A DNA stretch of 64,000 nt from Natrinema salsiterrestre (GTDB lineage Archaea > Halobacteriota > Halobacteria > Halobacteriales > Natrialbaceae), in assembly GCF_029502005.1 (NCBI RefSeq), contig NZ_JAMQOT010000005.1:310001-374000 (forward strand). The letters are read 5' to 3'. The position numbers and the translations under genes were made by a program. The notes under the pieces were generated by a model, which saw nothing but the letters and a program-made list of their open reading frames with translations, made no database searches and was not told the origin of the DNA. Positions 17,270 through 26,459 of this stretch are shown here, piece by piece (positions within the stretch are counted from its first letter, which is position 1; every line of letters starts with the position of its first letter).

Positions 17270-17282
17270 GTAACCGAGTAAC
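17270..17282. promoter_or_regulatory. GTAAC palindrome 2 (candidate HxlR operator)
   Basis: GTAACCGAGTAAC shares the GTAAC half-site with the other two sites but is an imperfect palindrome. It lies just upstream of the TATA-like ttagctgacgtttatga stretch of the flavoprotein gene. Confidence 0.5.
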
Positions 17283-17316
17283 TGATTTGTTAGCTGACGT
17301 TTATGACTATGCAGTC

Positions 17317-17329
17317 GTAACCAAGTTAC
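17317..17329. promoter_or_regulatory. GTAAC palindrome 3 over the flavoprotein start site
   Basis: GTAACCAAGTTAC ends one base before the ATG at 17331 and about 12 nt after the TATA-like TTTATGA (around 17300-17306). If the transcript is leaderless, this operator covers the transcription start, so binding should repress. Confidence 0.55.
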
Positions 17330-17330
17330 C

Positions 17331-18377
17331 ATGAGTGACCAAGGAGACGAGACTCGCGACGGTATCGAAGCCGATCACGACTACGAAGTCGTCGTCGTCG
17401 GCGGCGGCCCGGCCGGACTGACGACAGCGCTGTACGCGGCGCGACTCGGCCACGAGACCGCAGTCTTCGACCGCGGTGGCGGCCGAGCCGCGATGATGCA
17501 GGACACCCACAACGTCATCGGCGTCCCCGAATCGGTATCCGGAAACGAATTCCTCGAGACCGCCATCGACCAGATCGAGTCCTACGGCGCCGACTACCGC
17601 CGGGAGTTCGTGACGGACGTCGAGCGCGTCGACGGCGCGTTCGCGCTCGAGACCACCGACGGCTCCGCGATCGCCGACAACGTCGTTCTCGCGACCGGCT
17701 TTTCGGACGAGCGCCCCGAGCCGCCGTTGCCCCGAACCGGGCGCGGACTCCACTACTGTCTCCACTGCGACGCCTACATGTTCGTCGACGAGCCGGTGTA
17801 CGTGATGGGCCACGGCGAGAGCGCGGCCCACGTCGCGATGATCATGCTCAACTTCACCGACGAGGTCGACCTCCTGCTCCGCGGCGACGAGCCGACCTGG
17901 AGCGACGAGACGGAACGGCTGCTCGAGGGCCACCCCGTCGACGTCGTTCGCGAGGACGTCACCGGCGTTCGAAACGGTGACGACGGCTGGCTGGAGGCCC
18001 TGGAGTTCGAAGACGGTACGGTTCGCGACTACACCGGTGGCTTCGCGATGTACGGGAGCGAGTACAACAACGACCTCGCGACGTCCCTCGGCGCGGAGCT
18101 GACCGACGACGGGACGGTCGCCGTCGACGATCACGGCCGAACCTCGGTCGACGGGCTGTACGCGGTCGGCGATCTGACGCCGGGCCATAATCAAGTCTCC
18201 GTCGCGATGGGACAGGGCGCGAAGGCGGGGATCGCGATTCACACGGAACGCCGGGAGTTCCCGAAGTCCCTCGCGGAACTCGAGGCGGAGGGAGCCGTCG
18301 CGGCGAGCGACGTTCCCGCGATGCCCGACGGGCTTCGGAGTCAGGCGAGCGGGCACTCGTCGGCCGAAGGCGACTGA
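17331..18377 (+). CDS. Thioredoxin-reductase-like FAD/NAD(P) oxidoreductase
   Basis: 348 residues. The FAD-binding GGGPAGLTTALYAARLG is at about residues 24-40. A redox pair CLHC sits in GLHYCLHCDAYMF, where TrxR has CATC. A second nucleotide-binding region is VYVMGHGESAAHVAMI, and the C-terminal FAD motif is GLYAVGDLTPGHNQVSVAMGQGA. It should pass electrons from NAD(P)H to a disulfide partner. The neighbours (HxlR regulator and DCC-family protein) suggest a thiol-stress role. The partner is unknown. Confidence 0.85.
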   Translation: MSDQGDETRDGIEADHDYEVVVVGGGPAGLTTALYAARLGHETAVFDRGGGRAAMMQDTHNVIGVPESVSGNEFLETAIDQIESYGADYRREFVTDVERVDGAFALETTDGSAIADNVVLATGFSDERPEPPLPRTGRGLHYCLHCDAYMFVDEPVYVMGHGESAAHVAMIMLNFTDEVDLLLRGDEPTWSDETERLLEGHPVDVVREDVTGVRNGDDGWLEALEFEDGTVRDYTGGFAMYGSEYNNDLATSLGAELTDDGTVAVDDHGRTSVDGLYAVGDLTPGHNQVSVAMGQGAKAGIAIHTERREFPKSLAELEAEGAVAASDVPAMPDGLRSQASGHSSAEGD

Positions 18378-18438
18378 GCCCCCGGACGCGATACGGAACC
18401 GGGGACATGAGAGCGCGTCCGGCGCGCTGAGGGCGGCG

Positions 18439-18912
18439 TCAGGTTTCGTTCGCGGATTCGCTCGTCGATGGCTCGCCGCGTGATCCGGACCGCCGTTCGG
18501 GATAGACGTCGTCCTCGGAGACGTGGGCGCTGACCGGTGGGTCCCTGCCGAGCACGTTCGCGACGATGTCTCGATTGTTCGAGAGGACGTGATAGAAGGT
18601 CTCCCGGAGCCGGCCGTACGTCTCGAACCGTCGCAGGAACTCGATCGGTCGTCGCGGCAACACGCCGGCGAGGACGAGCGATTCCTCGGTCGCGGCGCCA
18701 CAGGAGTACACCGCGTTCTCGGTGATCAACTGTGCACACTCCTCGTAGTCGTCCGGGAGGTGCTCGCGTTCGAACTCGCTGAGTCGGGATTCACCCGCCT
18801 GCACTTCCGATAGCTTCACCGGCTGGATATCGGCCCGGCGAACGGCGAACGTGGCCGACCACGTACAGAAGTGACAGTCATCGTCGTAGACGAGTTTCGG
18901 AACGGAAGCCAT
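18439..18912 (-). CDS. DCC1-like thiol-disulfide oxidoreductase (DUF393)
   Basis: 157 residues starting MASVPKLVYDDDCHFC, with the family DxxCxxC-type motif D-D-C-H-F-C near the N-terminus, then LITENAVYSCGAATEESLVLAG and RRPIEFLRRFETYGRLRETFYHVLSNNRD. The C-terminal 35 residues are disordered and acidic. DCC proteins are predicted to have a thioredoxin-like fold. It converges on the TrxR-like flavoprotein gene, whose product could be its reductant (inference). Confidence 0.8.
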   Translation of the reverse strand: MASVPKLVYDDDCHFCTWSATFAVRRADIQPVKLSEVQAGESRLSEFEREHLPDDYEECAQLITENAVYSCGAATEESLVLAGVLPRRPIEFLRRFETYGRLRETFYHVLSNNRDIVANVLGRDPPVSAHVSEDDVYPERRSGSRGEPSTSESANET

Positions 18913-19105
18913 TACGCGACGAATTACGACAACGAGTCACGTGAAGATTCAGCCTGTTGCATATTTCGAACACGTCGATACCGGCTCAAACGATCGCTCC
19001 CTGCGTGGTCCGCTTTTTTCCTGCTGCTCGTCGAACGGAGTCTCGTGTCCGACACATCGCTTTCCGTTTCCGTCCCGTTCCTCGCCTCGATCCGTGGCGC
19101 GGGTG

Positions 19106-20974
19106 ATGTCGGTGACTGATTCCAGCGCGTATCCGCCGATCGAAGCCTACGCCCTCGTCGGTAACCTCGAGACCTGCGCGCTCGTGGCGCCGAACGGCTC
19201 GGTCGACTGGTTTCCCTTCCCACACCTCGAGTCGCCGAGCATCCTCGCCGCGATTCTCGACGCCGAACGCGGCGGTCGGTTCCGCGTCGGGCCGGTCGAT
19301 CCCTTCGAGACCGAGCGACGCTACGTCGACGGGACGAACGTCCTCGAGACGACCTTTCGAACCGAGGGGGGCGCGGTGACGGTGACGGACTTCATGCCGC
19401 CGGCCGGTCGAACCGATCACCCGAAAAAGGTCCTCTACCGCAAGCTCTCCTGTACGGACGGTGCCGTCGATTTCGAGATCGAACTCGACCCGCAGTTCGA
19501 TTACGGCCGTGCGGAGACCACGATCGAAGCCACGGACCGCGGGGCTCTCGCGGAGGGACGGGACGAACGAACGCTGCTCGAGAGCCCGATCGACCTCGAG
19601 GTCGAAAACGGGCGAATCAGCGGCGACTCCTCGATCGAGGCGGGCGACACGGAGTGGTTCCTGCTCCGGTGTACGGGTGCCGAAGACGCGAACACGGACC
19701 CGAACGCCGCGCTCGAGGAGACCCTCGAGTACTGGACCGACTGGGTCCACGACTGCGACCCCGGAGACGACTGTGCGTTCGCGGGGCCGTGGCACGATCC
19801 GGTCGTCCGTTCGCAACTCGTCCTCAAGCTCCTCACGCACGCCGAATCGGGGGCGATCGCCGCCGCACCGACCACGTCCCTGCCCGAAGACGTCGGCGGC
19901 GTCCGGAACTGGGACTACCGGTTCAACTGGCTTCGAGACGCCGGCTTCACCGTCCAGGCACTGATGAACCTCGGCACTGCCGAGGAGGCGACCGAGTACT
20001 TCGACTGGTTCATGGACCTCTGTCAGGCGGACGATCCGGCGGCCATCCAGCCGCTGTACGGCCTTCACGGTGATTCCGACCTCGAGGAGCGGGAACTCGA
20101 GGGGTTCGACGGCTATCGCGGCTCACGCCCGGTCCGCATCGGAAACGGGGCCGCCGATCAGCGTCAACACGATACCTACGGCGAACTCCTGCTGGCCGTC
20201 GACGAGATGCACCGGCACGGACGAACGCTCGACGACGGCGAGTGGGCCCGGATCAACGACATCGTCGAGTACGTCCGCGAGATCTGGGACGAACCGGACG
20301 CGGGTATCTGGGAGGTTCGCGGCGGAAACGAACACTTCGTCTACTCGAAAGTGATGTGCTGGGTCGCCCTGGATCGAGGGATCGCGATCGCGACCGACGG
20401 CGACCACGACGCTCCCCTCGAGAGCTGGCAGGAGACTCGCGAGCGGATACGAGCGGACGTGCTCGAGAACGGCTACGACGAGGGCGTCGGCGCGTTCGTC
20501 CAGTCCTACGGGACGGACGCGCTCGACGCGACCGGACTTCTGGTACCGTTGGTCGGGTTTCTGCCGTTCGAGGACGATCGCGTTCAGGGGACGATCGATG
20601 CGATCGAGGAGACGCTGGTCGACGACGAGATCTTCGTATCGCGGTACGACGGCGACGACGGACTTCCGGGCGACGAAGGGGCGTTCGTCCTCTGTTCGTG
20701 CTGGCTCGTCGACGCGCTCGCGCTCTCCGGGCGCGTCGACGAAGCGCGGTCCCGATTCGAGTCGCTGCTGCAGTACCTGAACCCGCTGGGACTCGTCGCC
20801 GAGGAGATCGACCCGGAGTCGGGAATGCACCTCGGGAACTATCCGCAAGCGTTCAGCCACATCGGGATCGTCAACAGCGCCCTCTATCTCGGCTACGCTC
20901 GAGGACGCGAAACGGACGGCCCGCCGCCGATGGGGATCCGCCTCGGAGATCCCGTCGGGATCGACGGAGGGTGA
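19106..20974 (+). CDS. Glycoside hydrolase family 15 (glucoamylase/trehalase type)
   Basis: 622 residues from the ATG at 19106 (MSVTDSSAYPPIEAYALVGN), where the conserved family N-terminus begins; the upstream frame is not family-like. An N-terminal beta domain (LVAPNGSVDWFPFPHLESPS) precedes the (alpha/alpha)6 barrel with GVRNWDYRFNWLRDAGF, YGLHGDSDLEERELEGFDGY, GNGAADQRQHDTYGELL, WEVRGGNEHFVYSKVMCW and GNYPQAFSHIGIVNSAL. It is cytoplasmic (no signal) and probably hydrolyses alpha-glucans or trehalose. Exact specificity cannot be read from the sequence. Confidence 0.88.
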   Translation: MSVTDSSAYPPIEAYALVGNLETCALVAPNGSVDWFPFPHLESPSILAAILDAERGGRFRVGPVDPFETERRYVDGTNVLETTFRTEGGAVTVTDFMPPAGRTDHPKKVLYRKLSCTDGAVDFEIELDPQFDYGRAETTIEATDRGALAEGRDERTLLESPIDLEVENGRISGDSSIEAGDTEWFLLRCTGAEDANTDPNAALEETLEYWTDWVHDCDPGDDCAFAGPWHDPVVRSQLVLKLLTHAESGAIAAAPTTSLPEDVGGVRNWDYRFNWLRDAGFTVQALMNLGTAEEATEYFDWFMDLCQADDPAAIQPLYGLHGDSDLEERELEGFDGYRGSRPVRIGNGAADQRQHDTYGELLLAVDEMHRHGRTLDDGEWARINDIVEYVREIWDEPDAGIWEVRGGNEHFVYSKVMCWVALDRGIAIATDGDHDAPLESWQETRERIRADVLENGYDEGVGAFVQSYGTDALDATGLLVPLVGFLPFEDDRVQGTIDAIEETLVDDEIFVSRYDGDDGLPGDEGAFVLCSCWLVDALALSGRVDEARSRFESLLQYLNPLGLVAEEIDPESGMHLGNYPQAFSHIGIVNSALYLGYARGRETDGPPPMGIRLGDPVGIDGG

Positions 20975-20989
20975 CCTTCCCGGTCAGTG

Positions 20990-22405
20990 CTACCGCAATT
21001 TTCCGGACAGCACCTTCGCGGCGACCAGCACCGGATCCCACGTGGTGTTGAACGGGGGCGCGTACGCGAGGTCGTAGTTTTCGACGTCGGCGACGGTGGC
21101 TCCCTCCGAGAGCGCCGCGACGATCGCGTGACTGCGGTGGACTGCACCCTCGCCGTACTCGCTGACGAGGCTCGCCCCGAGGACGCGTTCTGAACCGCGA
21201 TCGGCGGTCAGTGTGACCGTCACGTTCCCGTCTTCGGGGTAGTAGCCCGCCCGCGATTTCGCCGTCACCGTTTCGGTAACCGGATCGAATCCGGCGTCAC
21301 GGGCTTCGTCGGGGTCCAGGATTCCGGTTCGTGCGGCTTCGACGTCGAAGGCTTTGACCGCCGCCGTGCCGGCGATATCTCCCCCCTCGGTCGGCGTACC
21401 GGTGACCGTCTGGCCGACCGCGCGACCGTGTCGATTCGCGGTCAGCGCCAGCGGAACGTACGCCGGTTCGCCGGTGACGACGTGGATCGCCTCGGCGCAG
21501 TCACCCGCCGCGTAGACGTCGGGTGCGCTCGTCTCGCGATAGGCGTCGGTCGCGATCGCGCCGGTCTCGCCGAGCTCGATACCGGCGTCCTCTGCGAGGT
21601 CCGTTCGGGGGCGAACGCCGGTGCCGATCAGCACCATCTCGACTTCGACCCGGTCGTCGGCGGTGACGACGGCTTCGACGCGGTCCTCGCCGACCAGTTC
21701 CCGAACTTCTGCGTCGAGGTGGAGCGCGACGTCCTCGTCCCGGAGATGGTCGGCGACGTGCTCGCTCGTTTCGTCGCTGAAGCCCTTCAGCACGCGATCC
21801 CCGCGCTGGAACAGGTTCACTTCGAACCCGTTCGCCGCCAGCGCCTCGGCCATCTCGATGCCGATGTAGCCGCCCCCGACGACTCCCACGGGACCGGTGC
21901 AGTCCTCGAGGTACCGACAGGCCGGCCCTCGATCGGGTTGCTGGAGATCCTCGCCGTCGCGGGCTCGAGCGACGTACTCGCGCAGTTCCTTCCCGTCGCT
22001 CATCGAGCCGAGCGTGTACACGCCCTCGCGGTCGACGCCGTCGATCGGCGGCACGACCGACTCCGATCCGGTCGCGATCAGGAGGTCGCCGTACGGCTGG
22101 ACGACGGTTCCGGCGTCGCCCTCGGCGGTGACCGTCCGCTCGCCGGTATCGATCGCGACGACCTCGTGGCCCGTCCGGAGGTCGATGTCGCGCTCCTCGC
22201 GGAACTCCTCGGGCGTGACCGAGACGAGTTCCTCGAGGGACTGGATCTCGCCTTTGATATAGTAGGGGAGCCCGCACGCGCCGTAGGACACCCACTGCCC
22301 TTTTTCGAAGACGACGATGTCGCGATCGGGGTCGTCCCGTCTCGCCTTGCTCGCTGCGGACATTCCCGCTGCGTCACCGCCGACCACGACGAATGGGTCG
22401 CTCAT
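20990..22405 (-). CDS. CoA-disulfide-reductase-like FAD oxidoreductase
   Basis: 471 residues. The FAD-binding VVVGGDAAGMSAASKARR begins the chain, and the single active-site Cys44 lies in SYGACGLPYYI, as in CoA disulfide reductases and NADH oxidases. The NAD-binding GVVGGGYIGIEMAEALAANG is in the middle, then VYAAGDCAE and a dimerisation domain with GYYPEDGNVTVTLTADRGSERVLGASLVS. It may recycle CoA or another low-molecular-weight disulfide. It is convergent with GH15, 15 nt apart. Confidence 0.87.
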   Translation of the reverse strand: MSDPFVVVGGDAAGMSAASKARRDDPDRDIVVFEKGQWVSYGACGLPYYIKGEIQSLEELVSVTPEEFREERDIDLRTGHEVVAIDTGERTVTAEGDAGTVVQPYGDLLIATGSESVVPPIDGVDREGVYTLGSMSDGKELREYVARARDGEDLQQPDRGPACRYLEDCTGPVGVVGGGYIGIEMAEALAANGFEVNLFQRGDRVLKGFSDETSEHVADHLRDEDVALHLDAEVRELVGEDRVEAVVTADDRVEVEMVLIGTGVRPRTDLAEDAGIELGETGAIATDAYRETSAPDVYAAGDCAEAIHVVTGEPAYVPLALTANRHGRAVGQTVTGTPTEGGDIAGTAAVKAFDVEAARTGILDPDEARDAGFDPVTETVTAKSRAGYYPEDGNVTVTLTADRGSERVLGASLVSEYGEGAVHRSHAIVAALSEGATVADVENYDLAYAPPFNTTWDPVLVAAKVLSGKLR

Positions 22406-22514
22406 ATCGACAATAGAGAGTGCGAGACATATAATCCCTCACTGCCCGTGTGCGAAGCCCCCGGAAGCGTCGGTCGCTCGCTATACGACGCGGGACCCGA
22501 CGAACCGGGTCGCG

Positions 22515-23096
22515 CTATCGTCGACGGCGCACGAGCGCGACACCGATCGCGAGGACCCCGACCGCACCGACGGCAACGGCAGTGCCGACGCCGGATGCGA
22601 TGCCGGACAGACTGGTCTGATTACCGTCCGTACTCGAGGCCGACGTATCGTTCGTCTCCGAGTCGGTACCGGGGTACTCGAGTTCCGCGCGATCGTGAAC
22701 CTCCTTCTCGAAGTGCGTGTGGACGGCAGAGCCGTCGATGCTCCCCTCCAGATGGACGACGTAATCGCCGGATTCGGTGAAGACGACCGGGGCCTCGTAG
22801 ACGCCGGGTTCACCGTGCTTCTCGCTGAGTTCGAGGGCCGTCTTCTCGTGATCTCCCGTCTGGATGGAGACGGTCAGATTCTCGGAGAGGTTTTCGACCG
22901 GTTCTCCGGACTCCGCGTCGACGATTTCGAACTCGAGCCACATCCGCTCGCCGGTGATCAGCGGTTCGTCGGCCCCGCCGAAGGTCACCTCGTTTCCGTC
23001 GAGATCCTGTGTTTCGTGGGCGACGGCCGGACCGACCGTGCCGACGAGCAGTACCGCAATCGTTCCGACGACGAGCAGCCGTTTACCGAATTGCAT
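22515..23096 (-). CDS. Exported YtkA/FixH-like protein with C-terminal membrane anchor
   Basis: 193 residues. A Sec signal peptide (MQFGKRLLVVGTIAVLLVGTVGPAVAHE) is followed by an Ig-like beta domain (GERMWLEFEIVDAESGEPVENLSENLTVSIQ; GEPGVYEAPVVFTESGDYVVHLEG) similar to YtkA-like copper-chaperone-type modules. A Thr/Ser-rich linker and a C-terminal membrane helix ending in RRRR complete it. Scattered His residues (AHE, DHEK, VHTHFEKEVH) could bind metal. No partner gene is obvious. Confidence 0.72.
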   Translation of the reverse strand: MQFGKRLLVVGTIAVLLVGTVGPAVAHETQDLDGNEVTFGGADEPLITGERMWLEFEIVDAESGEPVENLSENLTVSIQTGDHEKTALELSEKHGEPGVYEAPVVFTESGDYVVHLEGSIDGSAVHTHFEKEVHDRAELEYPGTDSETNDTSASSTDGNQTSLSGIASGVGTAVAVGAVGVLAIGVALVRRRR

Positions 23097-23296
23097 CGCG
23101 TAGAATACCGACGTATCGCATAGAAGCCGTTCTGGTTCGATTCACGAAGCCAAATGCGTCGGCGAAGACACGTTCCCGTCCGTACCGGTGGCCGGTAGTC
23201 CGGGGTTCGCGTGTGGACGACACGCCGATGCGACAGTCCGGCTGCTGACGAACGTCGAGCAGCCTCGAGCCGACGGCAATCGAAAACGGGCGCGAA

Positions 23297-24403
23297 TCAG
23301 TCGCCCCGGGTTCGCTCTTCCTCGGAGATCCCCCACGGCGTCTCGACCTCCGCCGGAGCCTCGTCCCTCGAGAGGGGCACGTTGTGGTACAACTGGTCGA
23401 GGTGCTCCATGGTGTACCCGACCGAGTAGCGTTCGACCGCCGCTCTGGTCTCGCGGTCGGTCGCGAGACACGTTTCGATGGCCTCGACCATCGAGTCGAG
23501 ATCGCCGTACGCGAACCGCTCGCCGTTGTCGGGCCCGATCGTTCGGTCGAAGGGCGGCGCGTCGGTGGCCGCGACGGGCGTCCCGCAGGCGTTCGCCTCG
23601 AGCGTCGAGAGGCCGAGCGTGTCGGCGGTCGACGCGGTGACGAACGTATCGATCGACGAGTAAAACGTCGGTAACTCCTCCCGAGGGAGGAAATCGCGGA
23701 GTTCGACGTTGTCGGGTGCCTTGCGTTCGAGGGAGTCGCGGTACGGTCCCTCGCCGACGACGACGAAGTCGTACGCCGGCAGCTCCTCGGCGGCTCGCAG
23801 GATCTCGCTGACGTTTTTCTCCATGCTGAGACGGCCGCTGTAGCCGATCACCGTCCGGTCAGGGTACCAGTCTTCCGCGGTCGGCCGGAAGAAGTCCATA
23901 TCGATTCCGACTGGGAGTTGGACGTGCTCGACGTCTCGTTCGATCCGTTCCGTCGACGCAGTCACCACGTCGAAGCTCCGGAGGAAGGCGTTCTCGACCG
24001 GCACGTAGCAATTCGAGAGCAGTCCCGCGACCGACTCGAGTTTGATGCTCTGGTGGAAGTACTCCTCGAGGGGCGTGTGGTGCGTATAGATCGTCGGCAG
24101 GTCGTGCTTCCAGGCGTAGTACCGACCCAGGATGCCGATCGGGGCGGGGCCGTGGCAGTGGACGACGTCGAGCTCGGGGAGGGTCGAGGCGCGTCTGGCG
24201 AGGGGAATCCGGTATCCGGCGTAGAACGGGTTCGGTAGGGATCTCACCGGATACTCGCGGTCACCGGGTTCGTAGTCACCGTCGGGATAAATGACGTACA
24301 CCTCGTGTCCCCTCCGTTCTAGCTCCTCGCGCCAGAGCTTGATCGTATACGTTACGCCGTCTATCTCGGGGAAATAACTGTCCGTAAAGAATCCGATCTT
24401 CAT
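23297..24403 (-). CDS. Glycosyltransferase, GT4 family
   Basis: 368 residues with a GT-B fold. The N-terminus MKIGFFTDSYFPEIDGVTYTIKLW contains the glycine/acceptor-side signature. The C-terminal domain has IGYSGRLSMEKNVSEIL, VVVGEGPYRDSLE and the GT4 donor-site motif STADTLGLSTLEANACGTPVAA with its conserved Glu. It should add a sugar from a nucleotide-sugar donor to a lipid or glycan. It starts directly after the stop of the upstream glycosyltransferase, so the two are cotranscribed. Confidence 0.87.
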   Translation of the reverse strand: MKIGFFTDSYFPEIDGVTYTIKLWREELERRGHEVYVIYPDGDYEPGDREYPVRSLPNPFYAGYRIPLARRASTLPELDVVHCHGPAPIGILGRYYAWKHDLPTIYTHHTPLEEYFHQSIKLESVAGLLSNCYVPVENAFLRSFDVVTASTERIERDVEHVQLPVGIDMDFFRPTAEDWYPDRTVIGYSGRLSMEKNVSEILRAAEELPAYDFVVVGEGPYRDSLERKAPDNVELRDFLPREELPTFYSSIDTFVTASTADTLGLSTLEANACGTPVAATDAPPFDRTIGPDNGERFAYGDLDSMVEAIETCLATDRETRAAVERYSVGYTMEHLDQLYHNVPLSRDEAPAEVETPWGISEEERTRGD

Positions 24404-25387
24404 TCAGACCACCTCCTCGTACAGCGACTGGTACCGATCCGCGACCGTCTCGAGCGAGAATTCCTCGCTCCGTCGTCTCGCGTTCGTTCCGAGCCGGCTC
24501 CGGAGCTCCGGATCCGTGAGTCGCTCCAGCGCGTCCTCGAACCCGCTCACGCCGGATCCGGCCACCTTGAGGCTGTCCTCGCCGTCGGCGAGCCACGAGA
24601 ACGTCTCGATGTCTCGGACGAGGACCGGCTTCCCGGCGGTCATCGCCTCGAGCAGCGCGATTCCCTCGTTTTCTTCGTGCGTCGGGAAACAGAAAATGTC
24701 TCCCGCCGCGTAGGCACCGCGGATGTCGTCGACGTAGCCCGTGAACGTACAGTTCTCCGGGGATTCCTCGATCAGCGCCGTCGTTTCCCGTCCCTTCAAC
24801 GAGAGATCGAGCGGCCCGAACCACGCGAAGTCCAGCTCCGGCAGCCGGCGAGCGAGCTCGACGAACGTCTCGAGGCCCTTGCGCTTGATCACGTGGCCGA
24901 CGAGGAAGACGGTCGGCGGGTCGAGGTCGTACCGCTCGCGGTATGCCGCCTCGAGCGACTCGAACCCCTCGAGTTTCTCGCGGTCGACGCCGTTCGAAAC
25001 GACTCTCGTCGGCGTGTCGGTATAGGTCTCGATGAGCCCCCGGTTGTACGCCGACGGACAGACGAGGGCGTCGGCCAGTCCGTACGCCCATCGGAGATAC
25101 GGTTTCAGCGGTTTGGCGAGCGCGTTGGTGAAGCGAAAGCTGTCGCCGAAGTCCTCAGCCGTCACGTGCGTGTTCGCGACGACGGGAATACCGCGGGACC
25201 GGGCACGCTTTGCGTACCAGACTGACCGAGGCCCCATGAGGTTGCAGTGGAGTACGTCGGCCTCGAGGCTCGGCTCGACCGTGTACGCCAGGTTCAGCCG
25301 ATCCAGCATCTTCCGCTGGTGGACGACGGACTCGCGGATGCCGCCGGTGACGTGGTCCTCGAATTCGAAGTAGTGGCTGATTTTCAT
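24404..25387 (-). CDS. Glycosyltransferase, GT4 family
   Basis: 327 residues. MKISHYFEFEDHVTGGIRESVVHQRKML opens the chain. PTVFLVGHVIKRKGLETFVELARRL begins the donor-binding half, followed by AAGDIFCFPTHEENEGIALLEAMTAGKPVLVRD, the GT4 ExxxxxxxE-type motif. It is separated from the next glycosyltransferase by no bases and from the alkaline-phosphatase-like gene by 87 nt. The acceptor is unknown. Confidence 0.87.
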   Translation of the reverse strand: MKISHYFEFEDHVTGGIRESVVHQRKMLDRLNLAYTVEPSLEADVLHCNLMGPRSVWYAKRARSRGIPVVANTHVTAEDFGDSFRFTNALAKPLKPYLRWAYGLADALVCPSAYNRGLIETYTDTPTRVVSNGVDREKLEGFESLEAAYRERYDLDPPTVFLVGHVIKRKGLETFVELARRLPELDFAWFGPLDLSLKGRETTALIEESPENCTFTGYVDDIRGAYAAGDIFCFPTHEENEGIALLEAMTAGKPVLVRDIETFSWLADGEDSLKVAGSGVSGFEDALERLTDPELRSRLGTNARRRSEEFSLETVADRYQSLYEEVV

Positions 25388-25474
25388 CCGGATCCCCCCT
25401 GTCCGTGGTGTCGTCGACGGTCGAGACGGCGAGCCGAGTCGACAGCGGCTGTTCGCGGGCGAGTCGGTCTCACG

Positions 25475-26332
25475 TTAGTGAACTTCGAGCCACGGGACCT
25501 CCATCAGCGGCGGAATGTGCGTCTCGATGTGGTGCTCCCAGACGCCCTCCTCGCCGAAGGCCTCCCCGTGATCGGCGGTCACGACGACGCGCCCGTCGAG
25601 TTCGTCGACCAGTTCGGCGACGGACTCGAGCGCGATCCGCAGGTTCTCTTCGTACAGTTCCATCGCCGCCTCTCGCGTCCCGTTCTTGACGAGGTCCGTC
25701 GGGTCGAGTTCGAGCCAGAGCCCCGCCTTCTGTGCGAGTTCGCTCCCCTCGAGCGTGTTCTCGACTTTCGGGCGGATCGTATCGCTGAGCGACGAGAGCG
25801 CGCCACCGTCGTCGTCGGCGTTTTCGGCCTCCTCCTGTTTGCGGATCCCCTTCTGGATCTGTTTGAGCTTCTGCCCCTTGCCGCGGGAGAGATAGGGCGC
25901 GTGGGGCTGCATGTAGTGGAGCACCGTCCGGTCGGCCTGCTCGACGGCGTCCGGGTGATCGCGGAACGCCTCCGCGAGGCTGTCCGGCGGCACCGTTCCG
26001 AGGTCGTCGTCCCAGCCGGATTTCCAGACGTCGAAGACGTCGCTGATGTGGTCGGACGCCGACCACTCGTAGTCGCAACTGGCCCCCCACTTGAGTTCGT
26101 TCAGCGGAATACCGAGATCGTTGATGAAGGGGTTCCCGGAGAAGTACGCGATATCGTGTTCCTCGGTAAAGGTCCGGTAGGCCCACTCCGGCGTCGACGA
26201 CCCCGTACTCCAGCGCTTTTCCAGCGTCCCGTCGAGATACTCGTCGTAGATCTCGCTGAACACGTCGTACCGACACGCATCCAGCACGAGACAGTAATCC
26301 CACTCCGACTCGAGGAAGTGCTGGTCGTCCAT
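25475..26332 (-). CDS. Alkaline-phosphatase-superfamily (sulfatase-like) protein
   Basis: 285 residues. The N-terminal strand WDYCLVLDACRYDVFSEIYDEY holds the first metal Asp. GSSTPEWAYRTF is the probable nucleophile region (Ser/Thr, no FGly Cys). RVVVTADHGEAFGEEGVWEHH gives the second metal site. There is no signal or membrane segment. It could transfer or remove phosphate or sulfate groups from a glycan or lipid precursor. It sits between the glycosyltransferases and the larger sulfatase-like gene in one transcription direction. Confidence 0.78.
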   Translation of the reverse strand: MDDQHFLESEWDYCLVLDACRYDVFSEIYDEYLDGTLEKRWSTGSSTPEWAYRTFTEEHDIAYFSGNPFINDLGIPLNELKWGASCDYEWSASDHISDVFDVWKSGWDDDLGTVPPDSLAEAFRDHPDAVEQADRTVLHYMQPHAPYLSRGKGQKLKQIQKGIRKQEEAENADDDGGALSSLSDTIRPKVENTLEGSELAQKAGLWLELDPTDLVKNGTREAAMELYEENLRIALESVAELVDELDGRVVVTADHGEAFGEEGVWEHHIETHIPPLMEVPWLEVH

Positions 26333-26459
26333 TAGTTGCGGCTAGCTTTCGATTCGACCACTGTATTCTTATTGGTTCCTGAAAGTCAGCGCGAGCGAAC
26401 GTATTTCGTCGGTAGACGCCGCGATCGGCCGTCGGAGCGCGGCCGATCGACGGGGCATG

